64,000 bases of DNA from Hydra vulgaris (Eukaryota > Cnidaria > Hydrozoa > Anthoathecata > Hydridae): positions 32,572,001-32,636,000 of the forward strand of contig NC_088934.1 of assembly GCF_038396675.1 (NCBI RefSeq), in the 5' to 3' direction. The notes beneath the pieces are model-generated. The model had not been told where the DNA came from. It made no database searches and saw only the letters and a program-made list of their open reading frames with translations. Numbering within the stretch: the stretch's first letter is position 1; each line of letters starts with the position of its first letter. Shown here one piece after another: positions 22,275-35,530 of this stretch. The translations under genes were made by a program, and so were the position numbers.

Positions 22275-25200
22275 CAGAGCCGTACCAAGGGCGGGGCCGG
22301 CCGGGCCGCGGCCTGAGGCGCCAAAATTGAGAGGGCGCAAACTTTAATAAATTAAAAAAACAATAATCAGTTTATGAAACTAATTTTCACGGCGTCGCTG
22401 CTGTTGATAAGAAAATTAATTAAAATTCCGCCTCTTGACACAAACTCTTAAATATTAAAGCTCATATACTGAACAAAAAAGCGCCCTATAACACTAATAT
22501 GCCTTTGATAACTTTTGAGCATTATAATTCTATTTTGAGTCGAACCCAAAAGTTATCTGGTGCTGAATTTAAGAAGAAAAGAAAACAGCGCCAAGAAAGT
22601 GTTTCAAAAAGTGGTTGGTAACAAACTCAGTGGAGAAACAAATTATTTCAGAGGATATTTGTATTGAAATTAATGACAATTCAACAGATTTTATAATTGA
22701 CTTTAATTGAGTTCAGATCATCATTTGGAATTAATTGAAGAGGAGATTTTCATCAGCCAAAGTCAAAAAGAATTTTGCACAACTGATTCAGAACCAACCA
22801 GGGAAGATGAAAATGCCTAGCTTTCAGGCCCAGCTGAAATGGACTAGGATGAACTTCATTCAGAAATCTCAGAAATTCTAGTGGCCTCGGAAGAAAATTT
22901 TCAACATAGGGATCCAGCAACATGGCCTAAAATAACGGACAAAACAAGATGCTTTTTGATTGAGCATAGGCCAGAGCAAGACAGAAGAGAATTTTTCCCA
23001 AACACTCTGTGTGATTTTGACAACAGAATGCGACACTTCAGCTCAAAATGGTATGAAAAAATTCATCCCAATGGTAAAAAAATTTGTTCGCACTTGGCTG
23101 CAGTACAGCAATAAAAAAGATTCTTTATTTTGTTTTTGCTTTTTGTTATTTTTAACAACAAAAACCAACAATTTCTCAGAAATTTCTAAAGGGTTTTGTG
23201 ACTGAAAAAAACTAAACCCAAGAATTCCTGAACATGAAAACAACAATGAACACCAAAGATGCTATTCTGATCGGAAAACTCTTGAAAAAAACCTCAAGGA
23301 AGGAAAGACCCTGAATTCTGATCTGTAGAGAGTTATTAGTGGAGAGATGAAAAAGCGGAGAGATATCTTAAAATTGATTGTTGATGCAATTTTTTTCTGT
23401 GCCAAGAACAATCTTGCCCTTCGGGGAACAACAGAAGACATCGGTCAACAAAACAGTAGCATTTTTCTGAGCTTAATTGAGTTGATTAGCCATTATTATT
23501 CTTTAGTGGCTGAACACATTGCGTCCGTTAAAGCAAAAAAAACCACAACATCCTACTTTTCTCCTTGAATTCAAAATGAGCTGATTGAGTTACTTGGGCA
23601 GAAAGTCAGGAAAGATATTTTGTCAAACATCAAAGAAGCTAAATACTACTCTGTTCTGTTTGACTGCACTCCAGATACCTCCCACAAAGAGCAGATGACT
23701 CAGATCATCAGGTATGTCCGCATCAGTGATGAAACTTGCACAATTAAGGAAAGCTTTGTGGACTTCATTGAATTTCACCAAAAAACCAGAAAAGGTCTTG
23801 CAACAGAGATAAGTGAAAAATTGGAGAAGGATTTCCGATTGCCGGGGCCAAGGCTATGACAATGGAGCCAATATGTCTGGAAAATACAATGGCGTCAAAG
23901 CTCACATCAATTCTCTTAATGAGTCAGCAAGATTTGTTCCATGCGCAGCACACACTTTAAATCTTGTTGGCGTTCATGCTGCTGAGGTTTCCCCACTCAT
24001 GATTACGTTTTTTGGAAAGGTTCAAGCCATCTTTAACTTTTTTTCAAGCTTCACGTCAAGATGGGAAAAACTGATGAAAACGTTGACCATCTCATTAAAG
24101 GGAAATAGTGACACAAGATGGTCTACCAAAAAAGAAGCAATTACACCATTGCACAGACAAATCAAAGATGTTCTTCAAGTTTTGGAATCCATTATCCACA
24201 ATCCCATGACAAATGCTGTCACAGTTAGCAGTGCAAAAGAACTTCTCATTCATATTGATTTCAGTCTTTTGTGTTTGTTGGATTTCTGGTGTCAAATTCT
24301 TTCTCTAATTGACCGGAAAAACAAACTGCTTCAGTCAAAAACCATTTCAATTGACATTGCCGTAAAAAAAATGAAATGGTTGAAGGCTTTCATTTAGAAT
24401 TTTTGAGATGTTGGGGTGGACAATATTATCAAAGATGTCACAGAAAAAGCTAACCAGAGCGGAATTGATGGTGGCTTTCCAATTAAGAGGAAGCGCAAAG
24501 TGAAGCGAATAGCACTTTATGAAGCTGAAGATGACTCTTACCTTCTCACAGCAGAAACAGAATTCGGATCTCAGTGCAACCTTGTAGATATGGCGGAGTT
24601 AGTGAGGAATAGAGTGGCGGTTTGAGGCTGATGTCTGCTGTATCCTCTGATTTTGGCTACCTCAGTGGGCATTCACTCTCTAAAAGTTCAGTGGATGAAC
24701 TCAAGAAAAAAGCTGCAAGTTTATCTCAAGTTGACAAGGCAGATTTAGATTCTTTCGATTTCCAGTCAGAAATAGCAAGCTTTAAATATCAAGCTGCCAC
24801 AATGATGAACAACTTTGAAAAATCTAGCCCGATCGACATTTTGCAGCTCATTCATAAATATTCTTTGACCGATGCTTATCCCAACACAACAATTGCTATT
24901 CGCATCTTCCTTACCATACCAGTCACAGTTGCTACGTGTGAGAGAAGTTTCAGTAAACTTAAGCTCATAAAACACTATATGAGGTCAACAATTGGCCAAG
25001 AACGTTTGTCTAGTTTGGCTATAATTTCAATTGAAAATGAAGTGGCAAACAACATTGATTTTGATGATGTCATTAGTGAATTTGCCTCAAGAAAAGCCAG
25101 AAAAGTGGCATTGAACTAAAAGTTTGTGCAACCTTAATGACAAATTTTACTTTTAACTTGATGTGATAAATTTTGTGATCAATAATCATTTTTTTCGTTT

Positions 25201-25309
25201 AATTTTCTTCTTTTTTTTTTTTTAAGGAGGGGGAGGGGAAAGGCAGGGGAAGAGGGGGCGCAATATTCTTTTCTTGCCCGAAGCGCAAAATTGGCTCGGT
25301 ACGGCCCTG
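22275..25309 (+). mobile_element. hAT element 1 (DUF4371/ZMYM type)
   Basis: The terminal repeats CAGAGCCGTACCAAG (left) and CAGGGCCGTACCGAG (right, complement) match at 13 of 15 positions. They are flanked by 8-bp duplications TATTTATG and TACTTATG that differ by one base. The element is 3,035 bp with GC-rich ends and one degenerate transposase. Confidence 0.92.
22540..25119 (+). pseudogene. hAT transposase, DUF4371 type, frameshifted
   Basis: The frames together give a hAT transposase of the DUF4371/ZMYM1-like type. A basic start (LSGAEFKKKRKQR, 22551) leads to a TTF-type zinc-finger region (NFQHRDPATWP to about 23110). The DUF4371 catalytic core follows (FDCTPDTSHKEQMT at 23650; GQGYDNGANMSGKYNGVKAH near 23840-23910; PCAAHTLNLVGVHAA near 23940; SDTRWSTK near 24110). 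The C-terminal hAT dimerisation domain is TIPVTVATCERSFSKLKLIK (near 24910-24970) plus ERLSSLAIISIENE, ending at 25119. Frame changes occur near 23200, 23840 and 24620, with stops at 23566, 24395 and 24623. Inactive. Confidence 0.85.
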
Positions 25310-25464
25310 TACTTATGTTATTGGAGTAGAACAGTAATCTATTTTAGAAGAGGGCTATATATCGAAAGAGATATGGAAACTACTTATCTTAATATTTGAC
25401 ATAATATATTTCCGCAAAATTATGAAGTTGGTCACAGTTTTCTTAAGGTGGTACACCTATAAAA

Positions 25465-26029
25465 TATTTTTTTGATAAAAATAAGCTCTACCAAAATAAT
25501 TTTTTTTTATATAATAAAATAAATATTGAAGAATTAAAAAAAAAGGTGAAAGTAATTTGCCTCGATTATCCATACTTTTTTGTACACTTTAGTGTAAAAA
25601 AATAAAAATTTCATCACAAGACAACTAAAAATATTTACATCAGATAGTGCCAAAAATTTACTACTGGTTCTAAACTACCTTATCTCTCATTTGTGCCATG
25701 GTTTTTGAAAATACATGCTTCTGTGTGATAATATTATTTTTTTTTTTAAAGATTTCACTAAATATCAACATTATTGCATGTTACATTGCATAAAAATAAT
25801 ATTTCCCATTATCAGTATTATAAATCCATGGCATAAATGAATCTCTTAACTATAATGAACAAACTGTGAAAATTTCAACTCAAAAGCAGGTGTTTAACTA
25901 AAATAACAATGTTTTGAACTTCTGAAAAATTGTAAAAACTAAAAATCAAGTAAATCAAGTTTTAAAATTATTTTTATAGTTTTAGACAATTACAAGTTGA
26001 AAAAACGCATCAAAAAATCCCAGCTACAT
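25465..26029. other. MULE 2 3' non-coding region
   Basis: AT-rich with no coding frame, between the element end and the tail of its transposase. Confidence 0.45.
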
Positions 26030-26480
26030 ATCCCAGTTGTTCCTTTTGGTTTTCAATATCAAGATACCTTTTTTTATTGTTCTTAAAGTTTTCCTACGCT
26101 CTTTAACAGGTTGACAAGATTTGTGTTCCATACGTGTTATTCAAACAATATCTTGTTTCTGAGTTTTAGCGGCTGTTACAAAACTATCCAAATGATGATA
26201 AAATTTCTCTAATACCATTTCCTCCATCATTAAAATGTAAGACTGCAGAGTATACTGCCATTTCAAAAACCTCTCTGGTAACAAAAACTGATTTTGGACA
26301 CTTTTGCCACACTAATGAATTAAGACATTCATTAGCATTTTGAGTTTCCCCATGGAGACATTTTAATAACAAGGTATCGGCAGATAAATCAAAGAATATA
26401 GGCTTAATTATATCATGAATCCACTTTGGTAGTGATATTTTGTTTATATAGACAGAAGTTCCTTTGATTTTATCATATTG
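26030..26480 (-). pseudogene. Mutator-like transposase (MULE 2), 3' part
   Basis: The minus strand starts at QYDKIKGTSVYINK and runs through LSADTLLLKCLHGETQNANE, CPKSVFVTREVFEMA and HFNDGGNGI to about 26184. Beyond a stop it continues into a basic tail (KERRKTLRTIKKG) to about 26030. It aligns with 6100-6590 of MULE 1. Its first residues follow exactly on from WCK.QYD at the end of the 5' part (35530). The two parts share the 8-bp hAT target duplication CAATATGA. Confidence 0.85.
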
Positions 26481-29400
26481 CAATGATATTTAAGTTCTAA
26501 ATATAATTTCAATTTCCAATTTTACTTAGTTCTTGAAGCATTGATATAATTTCTAATTTTAATTTTACTTCTTTTGAATCAGTTCTGATTAAATCAATTT
26601 CAGTTCAGTTCTTATGATTTCAATCATTTTAATTCTTATTTCAGTTTTTAAATCAGTTCATATTTTACTTCTATCAAATTTCACAGCAATTAGTAGTCCT
26701 AACGACACATTTTTTTGAAAAAGTTAAAGTGCAATCTTGAAGTTTATGAATTTGGGTAACTTGCACTTGTTGCATTCATTAAAAAAAAAAATCTTATGGC
26801 TCCTTCCGGGGCCTTAAAAAAAAAAAAAAAATTACCCCACCCCGGGGTAAGTCGGCGCAAACTATAATAAAGATTACAAACGTATTAGTGAGTAAAAATT
26901 TATAAAAATTTTTTAATATTTCTATGAGCTAGAAGCAGTTAGTAGTTCGAATATGAAGCCAAAACAACACCCCACCTTTGTTCCTGGTAACAAAATCCCA
27001 TAAAAAAATTTTTTTGTAAAAAATAAATTAAAAATTTTTTTTTTTAGTAAAAATAAATTTTTTCAATATTGTTACAAATAATAATTTAAAAAAAAAATTG
27101 ATTTTATAAAGATATTTTTGTTTTTCAGCTTCCCCTGTGAAAATTTTGCCAATAAACCCCAAAAGCTTTTCAATAAACTGCCTAAAGATCCTGAAAAACG
27201 ACAACTACTAAAAAAACCTGACTGATAGTAGTAAATCAGTTGTGACTGGAATATTTATAGTAGTTTTATTCATAGGACCCAAGATGAAATGATCAATTAG
27301 GAAAGTTCTCTAAGATTTCTGATACTTTTTGATAAAAGACTCTGCACATAAACGCAATTCGTCAACTTACCCCTGCTGACAACTAGCCCCGGTCTCCCCT
27401 ATCATTATTTCAAGAAATAATGTAATACATAAGTTTCAAGAAAGAAGTTTAAAAAATTTTTTAACTTAGTAATAAACATCTAAATAACCATACAAATAGT
27501 CATAAAATATTCAATGATTCAATTGAGTTATAATAAGATTTTTTTTTTGAAGTTGAAAGAAAATATCTGGTTGAATTATAATTACAAGTTTTTGTTCAGT
27601 TTCATAAAAACTCTTATCTCTAATGATTTTTTCATTCGATTGCGGCGACCAACAGTTAAAATTCCACAAAGTGAAAAAATCCTTTCTACAAACGCCTGTG
27701 ATGCTGGGGCGGACAGTAAATCTTCAGCCAAAATTGCAATCTTGCTATACTTGCTTTTGTTTTGTTTCCAAAAGAGCAGGCCGTTACTTGGCAGCGCTTC
27801 ATCACCGCTTATGTCAACCAAATACCTTGACAGCTGACTTGCAACAGTGATATTGTCTTGGTTATAAATCTTACCTTCTTTTGTAAAGATTTTATTTGAC
27901 AAGAACTTAAAGCGCTTTATGGCAGCAAATTTACATTCAGATCCATTTGACTCAGCAGCAGCTTGTAATTCTTATTCTACTCCACAAGCTTTTATTATAT
28001 ACATCTTTGCTGCATGGAGCAAGGTGTCCATTTCCGGTGTGAGTATAAAGACAGCAACGGTTGGATCTTACAAACATGCAGCAGACGGAAGAGGATTAAA
28101 CGTATCTGAGTCCGGCCGCAGAATTGATTGAAACCGTTGACGTAGATCTCCAAGAAGATTCGCTGTCAAAGACTTGTTGGTAGGATATTCTTTTAAATGG
28201 CATTCCAAATTGAGTATAGATGGTAGAACCTGTGAAAGAGACTGGTCATCGGTCTGAAGTATATCTGTTTGTACTGCAAATGGTTTCAAAAGTGAAGAAA
28301 TGTTTTGAAGACGAACCCATTCACTTGCTTTGAATGTGTCGATTCCTAAATTTAAGTAAACTATCTGTAATTAAAGTTTACTAATAACAATTGTAATAAC
28401 TAATAATTGTCATTGATATACGTCTCTTTTTTCCATGCTGTTGTGATGTGATTTAAAACGCAGGGTAAAGTCTTTCCGTGTTATTAGTAAACCTAATTTA
28501 AAGACTATAAGCCCTGTCTTGTTTTTTAATGATAATGACTAATGAACTTACAATTTATTAACATTTTCGTTTTTTTAGTTTAAATAAGGTAAGACATAAT
28601 TTTGTAGATTTAATAAAATTCCGAAAACAATTTATATACACTAATAACATAAATAATAAAATAATATGTACCAATTTCTGTAAGAACTTCATTCACCGAT
28701 GTCTTTATTTTCAACAGCCGGTCAATCATCTGATATGTACTGTTCCATCTTGAGGTGCAGTCAGTTATCACAGACTTCCCACACTTGTCAATAATTTTCT
28801 CAATTGCCACACTCGATTTCCTAATTCTTGATACAACTTGTCTCGTTTCTAAGATGGTTGCACTATAATGTTCATAAACTGGTTTTATGAGAAGCTGGAG
28901 TGTGTGAGCCATACAGGGCATTCGACAATGTGGAATATGATCTGGTAGGAATAAATCAGTTTGTTCTGACTGAGACTGGATCTCTTCCTCATCAGTTTCA
29001 TGTTCAGACTCGTCAGATTCAAACTCATAAGATTCAGATTCGTCAGATTTCTTAGCTGCATGCACTTCCTGTAAGAGCCTGATGGCTTTAACCATATTAG
29101 ACCCGTTGTCTGAAACAATCAACATAACTTGATTTTCTCTAATACCCCACTGGTCAAGACATTTCTTTAAACATTCGGCAAGCGTCTCACCCGTGTGCGG
29201 ATGTTGGAGTTCCATCAAATTTAGGAAAGCATGTCGTGTTTTATCAATGGTGGTGTCATAGAAACAAGCAGATACTCCAAGGAACGATGCTGTGAGACCC
29301 TTCTTCGTCCAACCATCAAGACAAATTGTTACTTTGCGTGTATGATTTATCAAGTCTTTCAGTTGTGCAGATTGTCGAAGAAAACGCTCGTTTATCCGTT

Positions 29401-30527
29401 TGTTCAGTGTTGCAGACCCTGCAATATAAAATTTAAATCAGTTAAAATTTAATGCACATCAGTTTGTGTAGTTAGTTACTATAGTGTTACACTAATGATA
29501 CGATAATTACAGGTAAACATTTAAAAAATGTTTAGCATTGAATGAATCTAAAACAATAATTTAAAAATTTAGTTGTGTTGATTATTACCTGGCAATTTAA
29601 ATTTTGGGTCAAGCGTTTTTATCATCTTTCGAAACGACGGCTGATCTAGCAATACCATTGGATAGCTGGTATTAACAATCATTTCAATCACGCTATCCTG
29701 ACGCACTTGATATTCACTTGATTCCGTTGGCCACGCGGTGATTCGGTGTTCAAAGCTCTCTCTTATTGTCTGGGTTTTTGTCTTTTCACTATTTTGGGAA
29801 GATGTAGAATTGATTTCATCAATTTTACGTTTCAAAAACATTTTTTCTGCATTTCGTTTTTTCTTTTCATCCGTGTAACATTTGTGTGTCTCTTTATGTA
29901 TTCTCTGAATGTGCGCTACTAAGTTACTGGAATATTTTCCGGCAAGAAATGCGCCACACGCGCCCTCATTATTTATGTCCTGTACTAGACACTTGGATTT
30001 GTCAGTTTTTTGATCGTAAACGAAGAATTTCCATACAGGACTGACACGCTTCCTACCAGCCAACAACCTTGATAAACTCATTATTCTGTTATTGATTGAT
30101 TTGCAACTCTTAAGAATCTATAGATTTTTATTTTATTTTACAACAAAAGATTGGACGCATTGAATTTATACTTAACGTAATGACAAGCACGTGACCAGTT
30201 TTGCGGTCCATTAATACATTCTATAATCATTTCAAATATCATCGTTATGGTCAAACATGTGCGCCAATTTCAAACCAAGTATGTAAAATTTGTAAACTAA
30301 TTGTCAAAAAAAAACTAATTATTGTATCAAAACTTTTTTAATATTCAATAATTTTCGTTCGTTAATAATTATTAATTCTATTCCTATTTTCGTTTTTTGA
30401 TGCTTATATTCAATTCTATTTCAGTTTTCGTTCTTCAGATATATCCTAATTTTAAGTTTTTATTCACATTAACGAAGTCAATTATTTTTACTTCAAATTT
30501 TACTTCACGTTAATGAAAATATCACTG
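26481..30527 (-). mobile_element. hAT element copy A (4,047 bp)
   Basis: Termini are CAGTGATATTTTCATTAACG (minus-strand 5' end, at 30527) and CAATGATATTTAAG (at 26481). Copy B at 35531-39577 is the same length in the opposite orientation. Positions map as A = 66058 - B. All predicted proteins are identical, and one terminal base difference is visible. Present flanks are TCATATTG on the left (26473-26480) and ATATATAT on the right (30528-30535). These do not match each other, but each matches a flank of copy B, the sign of recombination between the copies. Confidence 0.95.
27582..30081 (-). pseudogene. hAT transposase with BED finger, copy A (3 exons)
   Basis: Mirror of the gene in copy B: exon 1 30081-29589, exon 2 29418-28672, exon 3 28345-27582, all with GT/AG introns. 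The product has an N-terminal BED zinc finger, an RNase H-like hAT core interrupted by an acidic Ser/Glu-rich insert, and a C-terminal dimerisation domain. Exon 3 carries the same two in-frame TAA stops as copy B, so neither copy can make a full transposase. Confidence 0.85.
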
Positions 30528-30535
30528 ATATATAT

Positions 30536-31216
30536 AGCACCGCTCTGAGCTTAATCAAGTCAAGCTTTAATTATGACGCCATACACCCAAGTGAATAGGT
30601 TTCAAATAAAGGTTTTTGTTAAGATTTCTTACTTTAATGATGATGTAAATATGCTAAGAGCAGACATTAAACCACTGATCTATTGCTTCTAATACAAGCG
30701 ATCTAACCACTACACATATAAAGGCTCCCCCATGCACCCATTAAGAGGAAGGGACAGCAAATTTAGGGAGTTTTTTTCCAATTTTAGAGGTCCCTAAACC
30801 AAATTTGACGAACTAATAATCTAATACATTAGGAACATAAAGTAATCAAATGTTTTTTAAAATTATAGTATCCTAATGACAGTTTTTGGGAAAAATACAT
30901 TTTTTTATATATCCAGTGGTACCTATGAAAAATAGATGAGCTTTAAGAAAATCACCCAGTATCACCCCTGATTACATGCTAGGTTCCAAATACAATTTTA
31001 TTGTTATCAGAGGCTCTATAAAAATCCTAATATTTAAATAATATCCTTAAAGGTTCTATAAAAAGCATTATTTGTGCTTGTTTACATTGTAACAAAAGTA
31101 AAACAAACAAAAAAACAAGTCTGCAAAATAAACTTTTTTATATATTATTATAACAACGAATTTCTCAATTAACTGATCAATATTTTATGTCATTTAATGT
31201 TTTTAAAAAGATTTGT
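30536..31216. other. P-like element 1 non-coding middle, with a SINE-like scrap
   Basis: No gene seen. The minus strand at 30715-30665 reads GTGTAGTGGTTAGATCGCTTG and onward like a tRNA-derived SINE head with a lost B box. The left edge holds TATATATAGCACCGCTC, repeated at 39946-39962. Confidence 0.35.
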
Positions 31217-31232
31217 GGCTATGAAAATAGCC
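31217..31232 (-). promoter_or_regulatory. Histone-type 3' stem-loop (copy 2), after the P-type transposase
   Basis: On the minus strand, GGCTATTTTCATAGCC is flanked by AAAAAC before and ACAAAT after. It lies about 80 nt past the TAA at 31313-31315 that ends the transposase frame if the TGA at 31448 is counted as a mutation. Position and orientation match a histone mRNA 3' end. Confidence 0.55.
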
Positions 31233-31312
31233 GTTTTTATGCAAATTCATTTATTTGTTTTCAGCAGTACAAGGAGACATGAGAGTTTTTTTTTTTAAAA
31301 TCACTTAAAAAG

Positions 31313-34032
31313 TTAACTTTTTTTATCAACAAATTTTTCAGAGTAAGTCCATTTTCTGCGTGGTATACGTGTCATACTCTCCTCCATTGACATTTTGTTT
31401 GATTCATTCAGACAGTTACCAGCAATTGGGTGAAATATATGTTGATTTCAAATAGGATTATCATTGAAAACAAAATCAAACAAGGAAGGATTATCTTTTC
31501 TTCTACCAATTGACCGTTGTTGTCCAAAGTAATTTTCTAAAGTATCTTGACAAAACCTTTCAGTTAATACATAACTTACATTGTTATTAATTAAAAATTT
31601 GACAAGTTCAATAACAGAATTAACTGTAATCTTTATACCATCATGGGTTTGCCAAGTAATAAACATATTACATCTATCACTTTTTGAAAAATTTCCGGGT
31701 CTTGATTCAATAGAAAAAAGCCAATCAGAAAGGTATTTTAAAAAATTTTCTTTTAGCCATGTAAATCGAACATCATTAGTATCAGAAAATGGTTTCAAAA
31801 ATGAGTTGCGTTTTAATATATAATCATTTGTATTACGAACATTTATATAATCAAAAAAATCATTTAAATATTTGCAAAACTGTGCAGTTCCAGCAGTATC
31901 AGATGGTGCATAGATTTCTAATGAATTACATGAATTACTTAAAACTTGTGCAGCTAAACGAACATTCATAGCTGAAAATGGAGTTATTTTGATGTGCTCA
32001 ACGGTTAGCTTTGGACATGCATGCAATTGACATTTTAAATCTTCATAAAACAAATCAGTTATATGAGACCATAAAACATGTTGACCCTGATTCCACACGT
32101 AACGATTGCTTTTACCAGCTCCAGAATGAGAAAGGCTGTTCCTTACTGTTTTAATTAAATGAGAGACATCACAAATAAAATATATAAACCTTTTATCGCC
32201 ATCATCAGCAAATAAATTATCAGTGCGGTAAGTCACATCAACATCACCATTATTAGCTTCTTTCTCAGTCAGATTAAAATGCATTTTAAAAAATTTTCTA
32301 TTCGATGATGCTCCATCACAAGTAACTGCTACTACTTTTAAACTAACTGAGATTTCTAAAATGCCAACAGCTTTCCAAAATAGAGAAAATAATTGCACTG
32401 ATGTAATATTTATAGTAGCAAAGTTTGCAAAGCTGTATTTGAAAGGATTTACAATACTTCTTATTAAGAAAACTAATACACGAGAAGCAAGTTTGTCTGC
32501 CTGTTGTAATGTTGCAAAATTAACAATAGGATCACCCAAATCAACATAACGAATTAATTCTCCAGAATGTTTGTTCCAAACAAGATTTTCTTGAATTTTC
32601 ATTTCATCAAGAACTAGGACAACAAACTTTTCTTGAGCTGAAAAATGTTTGACTTTATCTTTTAACTCTTTGATTATATTTTCATTAAATCCTAACTTTG
32701 GTTTCACATAATTTTTATAGTCACGCAATCGCCTACGACTTGGTAAAACTAAGAAACCAGAATTATTTTTCTCATTTAATCGTATTGCTTCATAAGCAGC
32801 TGGTGATTTTGCAGCTAATCCCAAACAGTAACGTATTATTGCTGGATGATAGCAAATCCCTTGTTTTGAGCTTTTTAAATATTTTTGCTGTTCTTTCCAT
32901 AACAGGCTCATAAATGGAGAAATCTTGCTTTTATCAGCTCCTGCTATTATTTGAACTAAATCACTTTCAATACTTTTACTTATAGCTAGTGATGAATTTT
33001 CAATCTCCTGCTTCATCAAAGCTAATTCCTTTTTTAATTCTTTATTTTCCAGATGAACACTCTGTAATGTAAGCTTCAGACGATCTGGAGATGTAAATTT
33101 AATTGGTGCATATAATTTAGCAGGGATACAAGCATTGGCAACATTTTTTTTCAAACTTATGATTTCTTTTTTTCGATGCTTTTGCATTGAGAACAGCATA
33201 ACACTAACTCAATCAGCATAATACATGACTGAGATCGAAAATACTCTGTCTGATTTAAGGGAAACTCATTCCTAGATGAAAATAAATCAAACTTTTTTGA
33301 AATACAATGTTTAATATACAGATTTGACTTTAATGTGAATATATCAGTTATTCCAGAACACAGGCTAAATGAAGTAACCACATAAATAAGATTTGAAGCT
33401 GAAATATGTTGCATTGACCTTATATATTTTCTATATATTAAATGATCATCTGGAATAAGCCAAGAATATACACGATTGGTAAAAGCAAGACTATCATCAA
33501 CATATATTTCATATAGAGGACATAACTGGATTGTGTCATAAAGTTTAAATTCTGCCACAACATGTCTCACACTCACTGTCCAGTCACAAATCTTTAACTT
33601 GCTAATACGATTAAGGAACTCTTCGTATGATTTATATATGGGTTTAAAAGTAATAATACTATTTGAAATCATAGAAGCATCTCTTTTAGCAACGATTGAA
33701 GATGCAGATTCCCTTTGTATAGGTATTGATGATGTAAAACTTTTTTTTGGTAGACAAATAGTCGGTAATGATCCAGGTTTTAGTGACTTTCTGTTATCGT
33801 TATGAAGTATCATTTCTGGAAGATAATGCTTTTCACAAATAAACAGATTCTTACTTTTTATTTGAGCCTTCAAATACATAACTTGAAAACGATCTTTAAG
33901 AATAATGGCTATTAGATTTTTCCTCCGAGAAGTATTAAAACTATCGTTAGATGCAGGAATTTTAAATATTGAAACTCCCTTATGCCTCCTAGAAGTACTG
34001 CATCCATAATTAGAACAATTAGCACCAGGCAT
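31313..34032 (-). pseudogene. THAP-domain P-type transposase, nearly intact
   Basis: ATG at 34032 begins a THAP zinc finger with C6, C11, C66 and H69 and a PGSLPT box near residue 86; it would bind element DNA. At 33199-33157 the frame steps by one base in an A7 run. The second part (to 31448) has a coiled coil (VHLENKELKKELALMKQE), the RNase H-like start VLDEMKIQENLVW with the first catalytic Asp, CDGASSNRKFF with the second, the GTP-binding-like insertion region ([20 protein letters not shown]), and the FCQDTLENYFGQQRSIGRR block with the catalytic Glu. This is the order in P-element and THAP9 transposases, and about 900 residues fits the family. A TGA at 31448 is followed by 44 further codons resembling the C-terminus of P-like element 2, ending at 31313. 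Only one frameshift and one stop separate it from an open gene. Confidence 0.88.
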
Positions 34033-34203
34033 TTAAAAAATTGGATGAAGAAGATGCAATTTAAACAAGCAGTTCGTAGAAAAACAATCTAAGAAAATAA
34101 ATTTTGTGCACTCTGCGGCGGACTGGACACTAAAAAATTGTTAACAAAGAGTTGATCAAAGGAATACCGCAAGTGGCCAGACTATCCATTTCTTATGACT
34201 ATG

Positions 34204-35530
34204 GTTATACAAAAGTTTCATGCTAGGAATATGGAGATTGTGAAACTTTCTAACAAATTGAACTTTGTGCGTTTAAAAAAGAAAAAGTTTCATGGAAATC
34301 AGTTCACAAAAGCAAAAAAGCAGAATGTTGTGTCTGTTCAACACGAGGTAGCCTTTTCAAGCGGAAGAAAATTAGTTGGAAATAATATCAATGCAATGAC
34401 ACAAACAAAAGTATTAATAACAATGAAAATTATTTATGTATTGTAAACTTTTGGAATTTAAAGAATCTAGTATCACTTCTAAAATGCCCTGAGTGTAACA
34501 GTACAATAACGTTAAAAGATAACCTAACATCTCGAAAGGGTTTTTGTCATTTATTCAAAATTAGTTGTACTTGTTGTGATTGGAATGAGTCTTCATACAC
34601 ATCAGTGAAGTGTTCAACTACAGATAAGTCTCAAGGAAAAACTATGTTTGAAGCAAACCTACGTGCTGTTGTTGCTTTTCGTGAGATAGGAAAAGGTTTC
34701 AGTGAAATGGAGAAATTTACAAAATGCATGAATATGTTTAGTATGACAAACAATTCATTTAATTACTTACAAAAAAAAGTTGCAAATGAATATAAAAATG
34801 TAGCCATTGTATCCATGAAAAATGCAGTTTGTAAGGAAATAGACTTTAATAATGAACCAATAAGAAGGTGTATTAAAATTGATGGTGCTTGGCAAAAAAG
34901 AGGATATGTTTTATTAAATGGTTACGTGTCTGGAATCATTGAAAACAGATGTGTTGATGTAGAAGTACTTTCTAAGTTTTGTTGGGGATGTAAAATGTGG
35001 GAGAGTCGTAAAGGTTCTTTGAAATATAAAACTTAGAAACTATCTCATAGTTGTTCAATCAATCATTTAAAATCTTCTCGTTCTATGGAAAGTGCTGGTG
35101 CGATAAACGTTTTCAGTCGTTCCATTGAAAATTATAACATCATTTATGATAGATATCTTGGAGATGGCGATTCAAGTTCTTATAAAGAAGTTATTGATTC
35201 TCAGCCATACAAGTCTTACAATATAACACCAAAAAAACTTGAATGTGTAGGACATGCTCAAAAGTGAATGGGATCACGATTGCACAGTATTGTATAGTCA
35301 TATAAAAGTACGAAAACCCCAATTCATGGTAGAAATAAATGGACAGAGTCTGCTACAAACAGTATGCAAAATTATTATGGTCTTGCCATAAGAAAAAATT
35401 TAAGTGATGTCTATGGTATGAAGAAAGCAGTTTTTGCTATTCTTTTTCACTGAACGCAGTTTCCGGATCAAAACTTTAGACATTCATTTTGCCCACGGTC
35501 TGAAAACACATGGTGTAAATGACAATATGA
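34204..35530 (+). pseudogene. Mutator-like transposase (MULE 2), 5' part
   Basis: The plus strand reads, in segments, a basic N-terminus (34231-34440), a zinc-ribbon-like CPECNSTITL..CTCCDWN region (34480-34590), AVVAFREIGKGFSEMEKF (34668), KIDGAWQKRGYVLLNGYV (34875), CWGCKMWES (34981), LGDGDSSSYKEVIDSQPYKS (35158), LECVGHAQK (35237) and NSMQNYYGLAIRKNLSDV (35360). It ends at WCK.QYD (35530). It aligns step by step with MULE 1. There are stops at 35034, 35265 and later, and a frameshift near 34450. It is cut at 35530 by hAT B. P-like element 1 is inserted just upstream at 34203. Confidence 0.85.

Larger units (their letters stand above)
30528..34203 (-). mobile_element. P-like element 1, transposase half (inverted piece)
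   Basis: The outer end is a 31-bp terminal repeat (34173-34203), read inward as CATAGTCATAAGAAATGGAT. Its partner, 29 of 31 identical, is at 41911-41941 but in the same rather than the opposite orientation. The neighbouring 7 bp GTTATAC (34204-34210) is the complement of GTATAAC (41942-41948). Flipping the 30528-35530 segment puts the repeats and target duplication in proper order. This half holds the transposase gene and its stem-loop. Confidence 0.8.

Noticed and set aside
29231..29452. Frames antisense to the hAT genes (also at 36606, 27514 and 38221)
   Set aside because: Shadows of the hAT exons on the opposite strand, duplicated because the element is duplicated.
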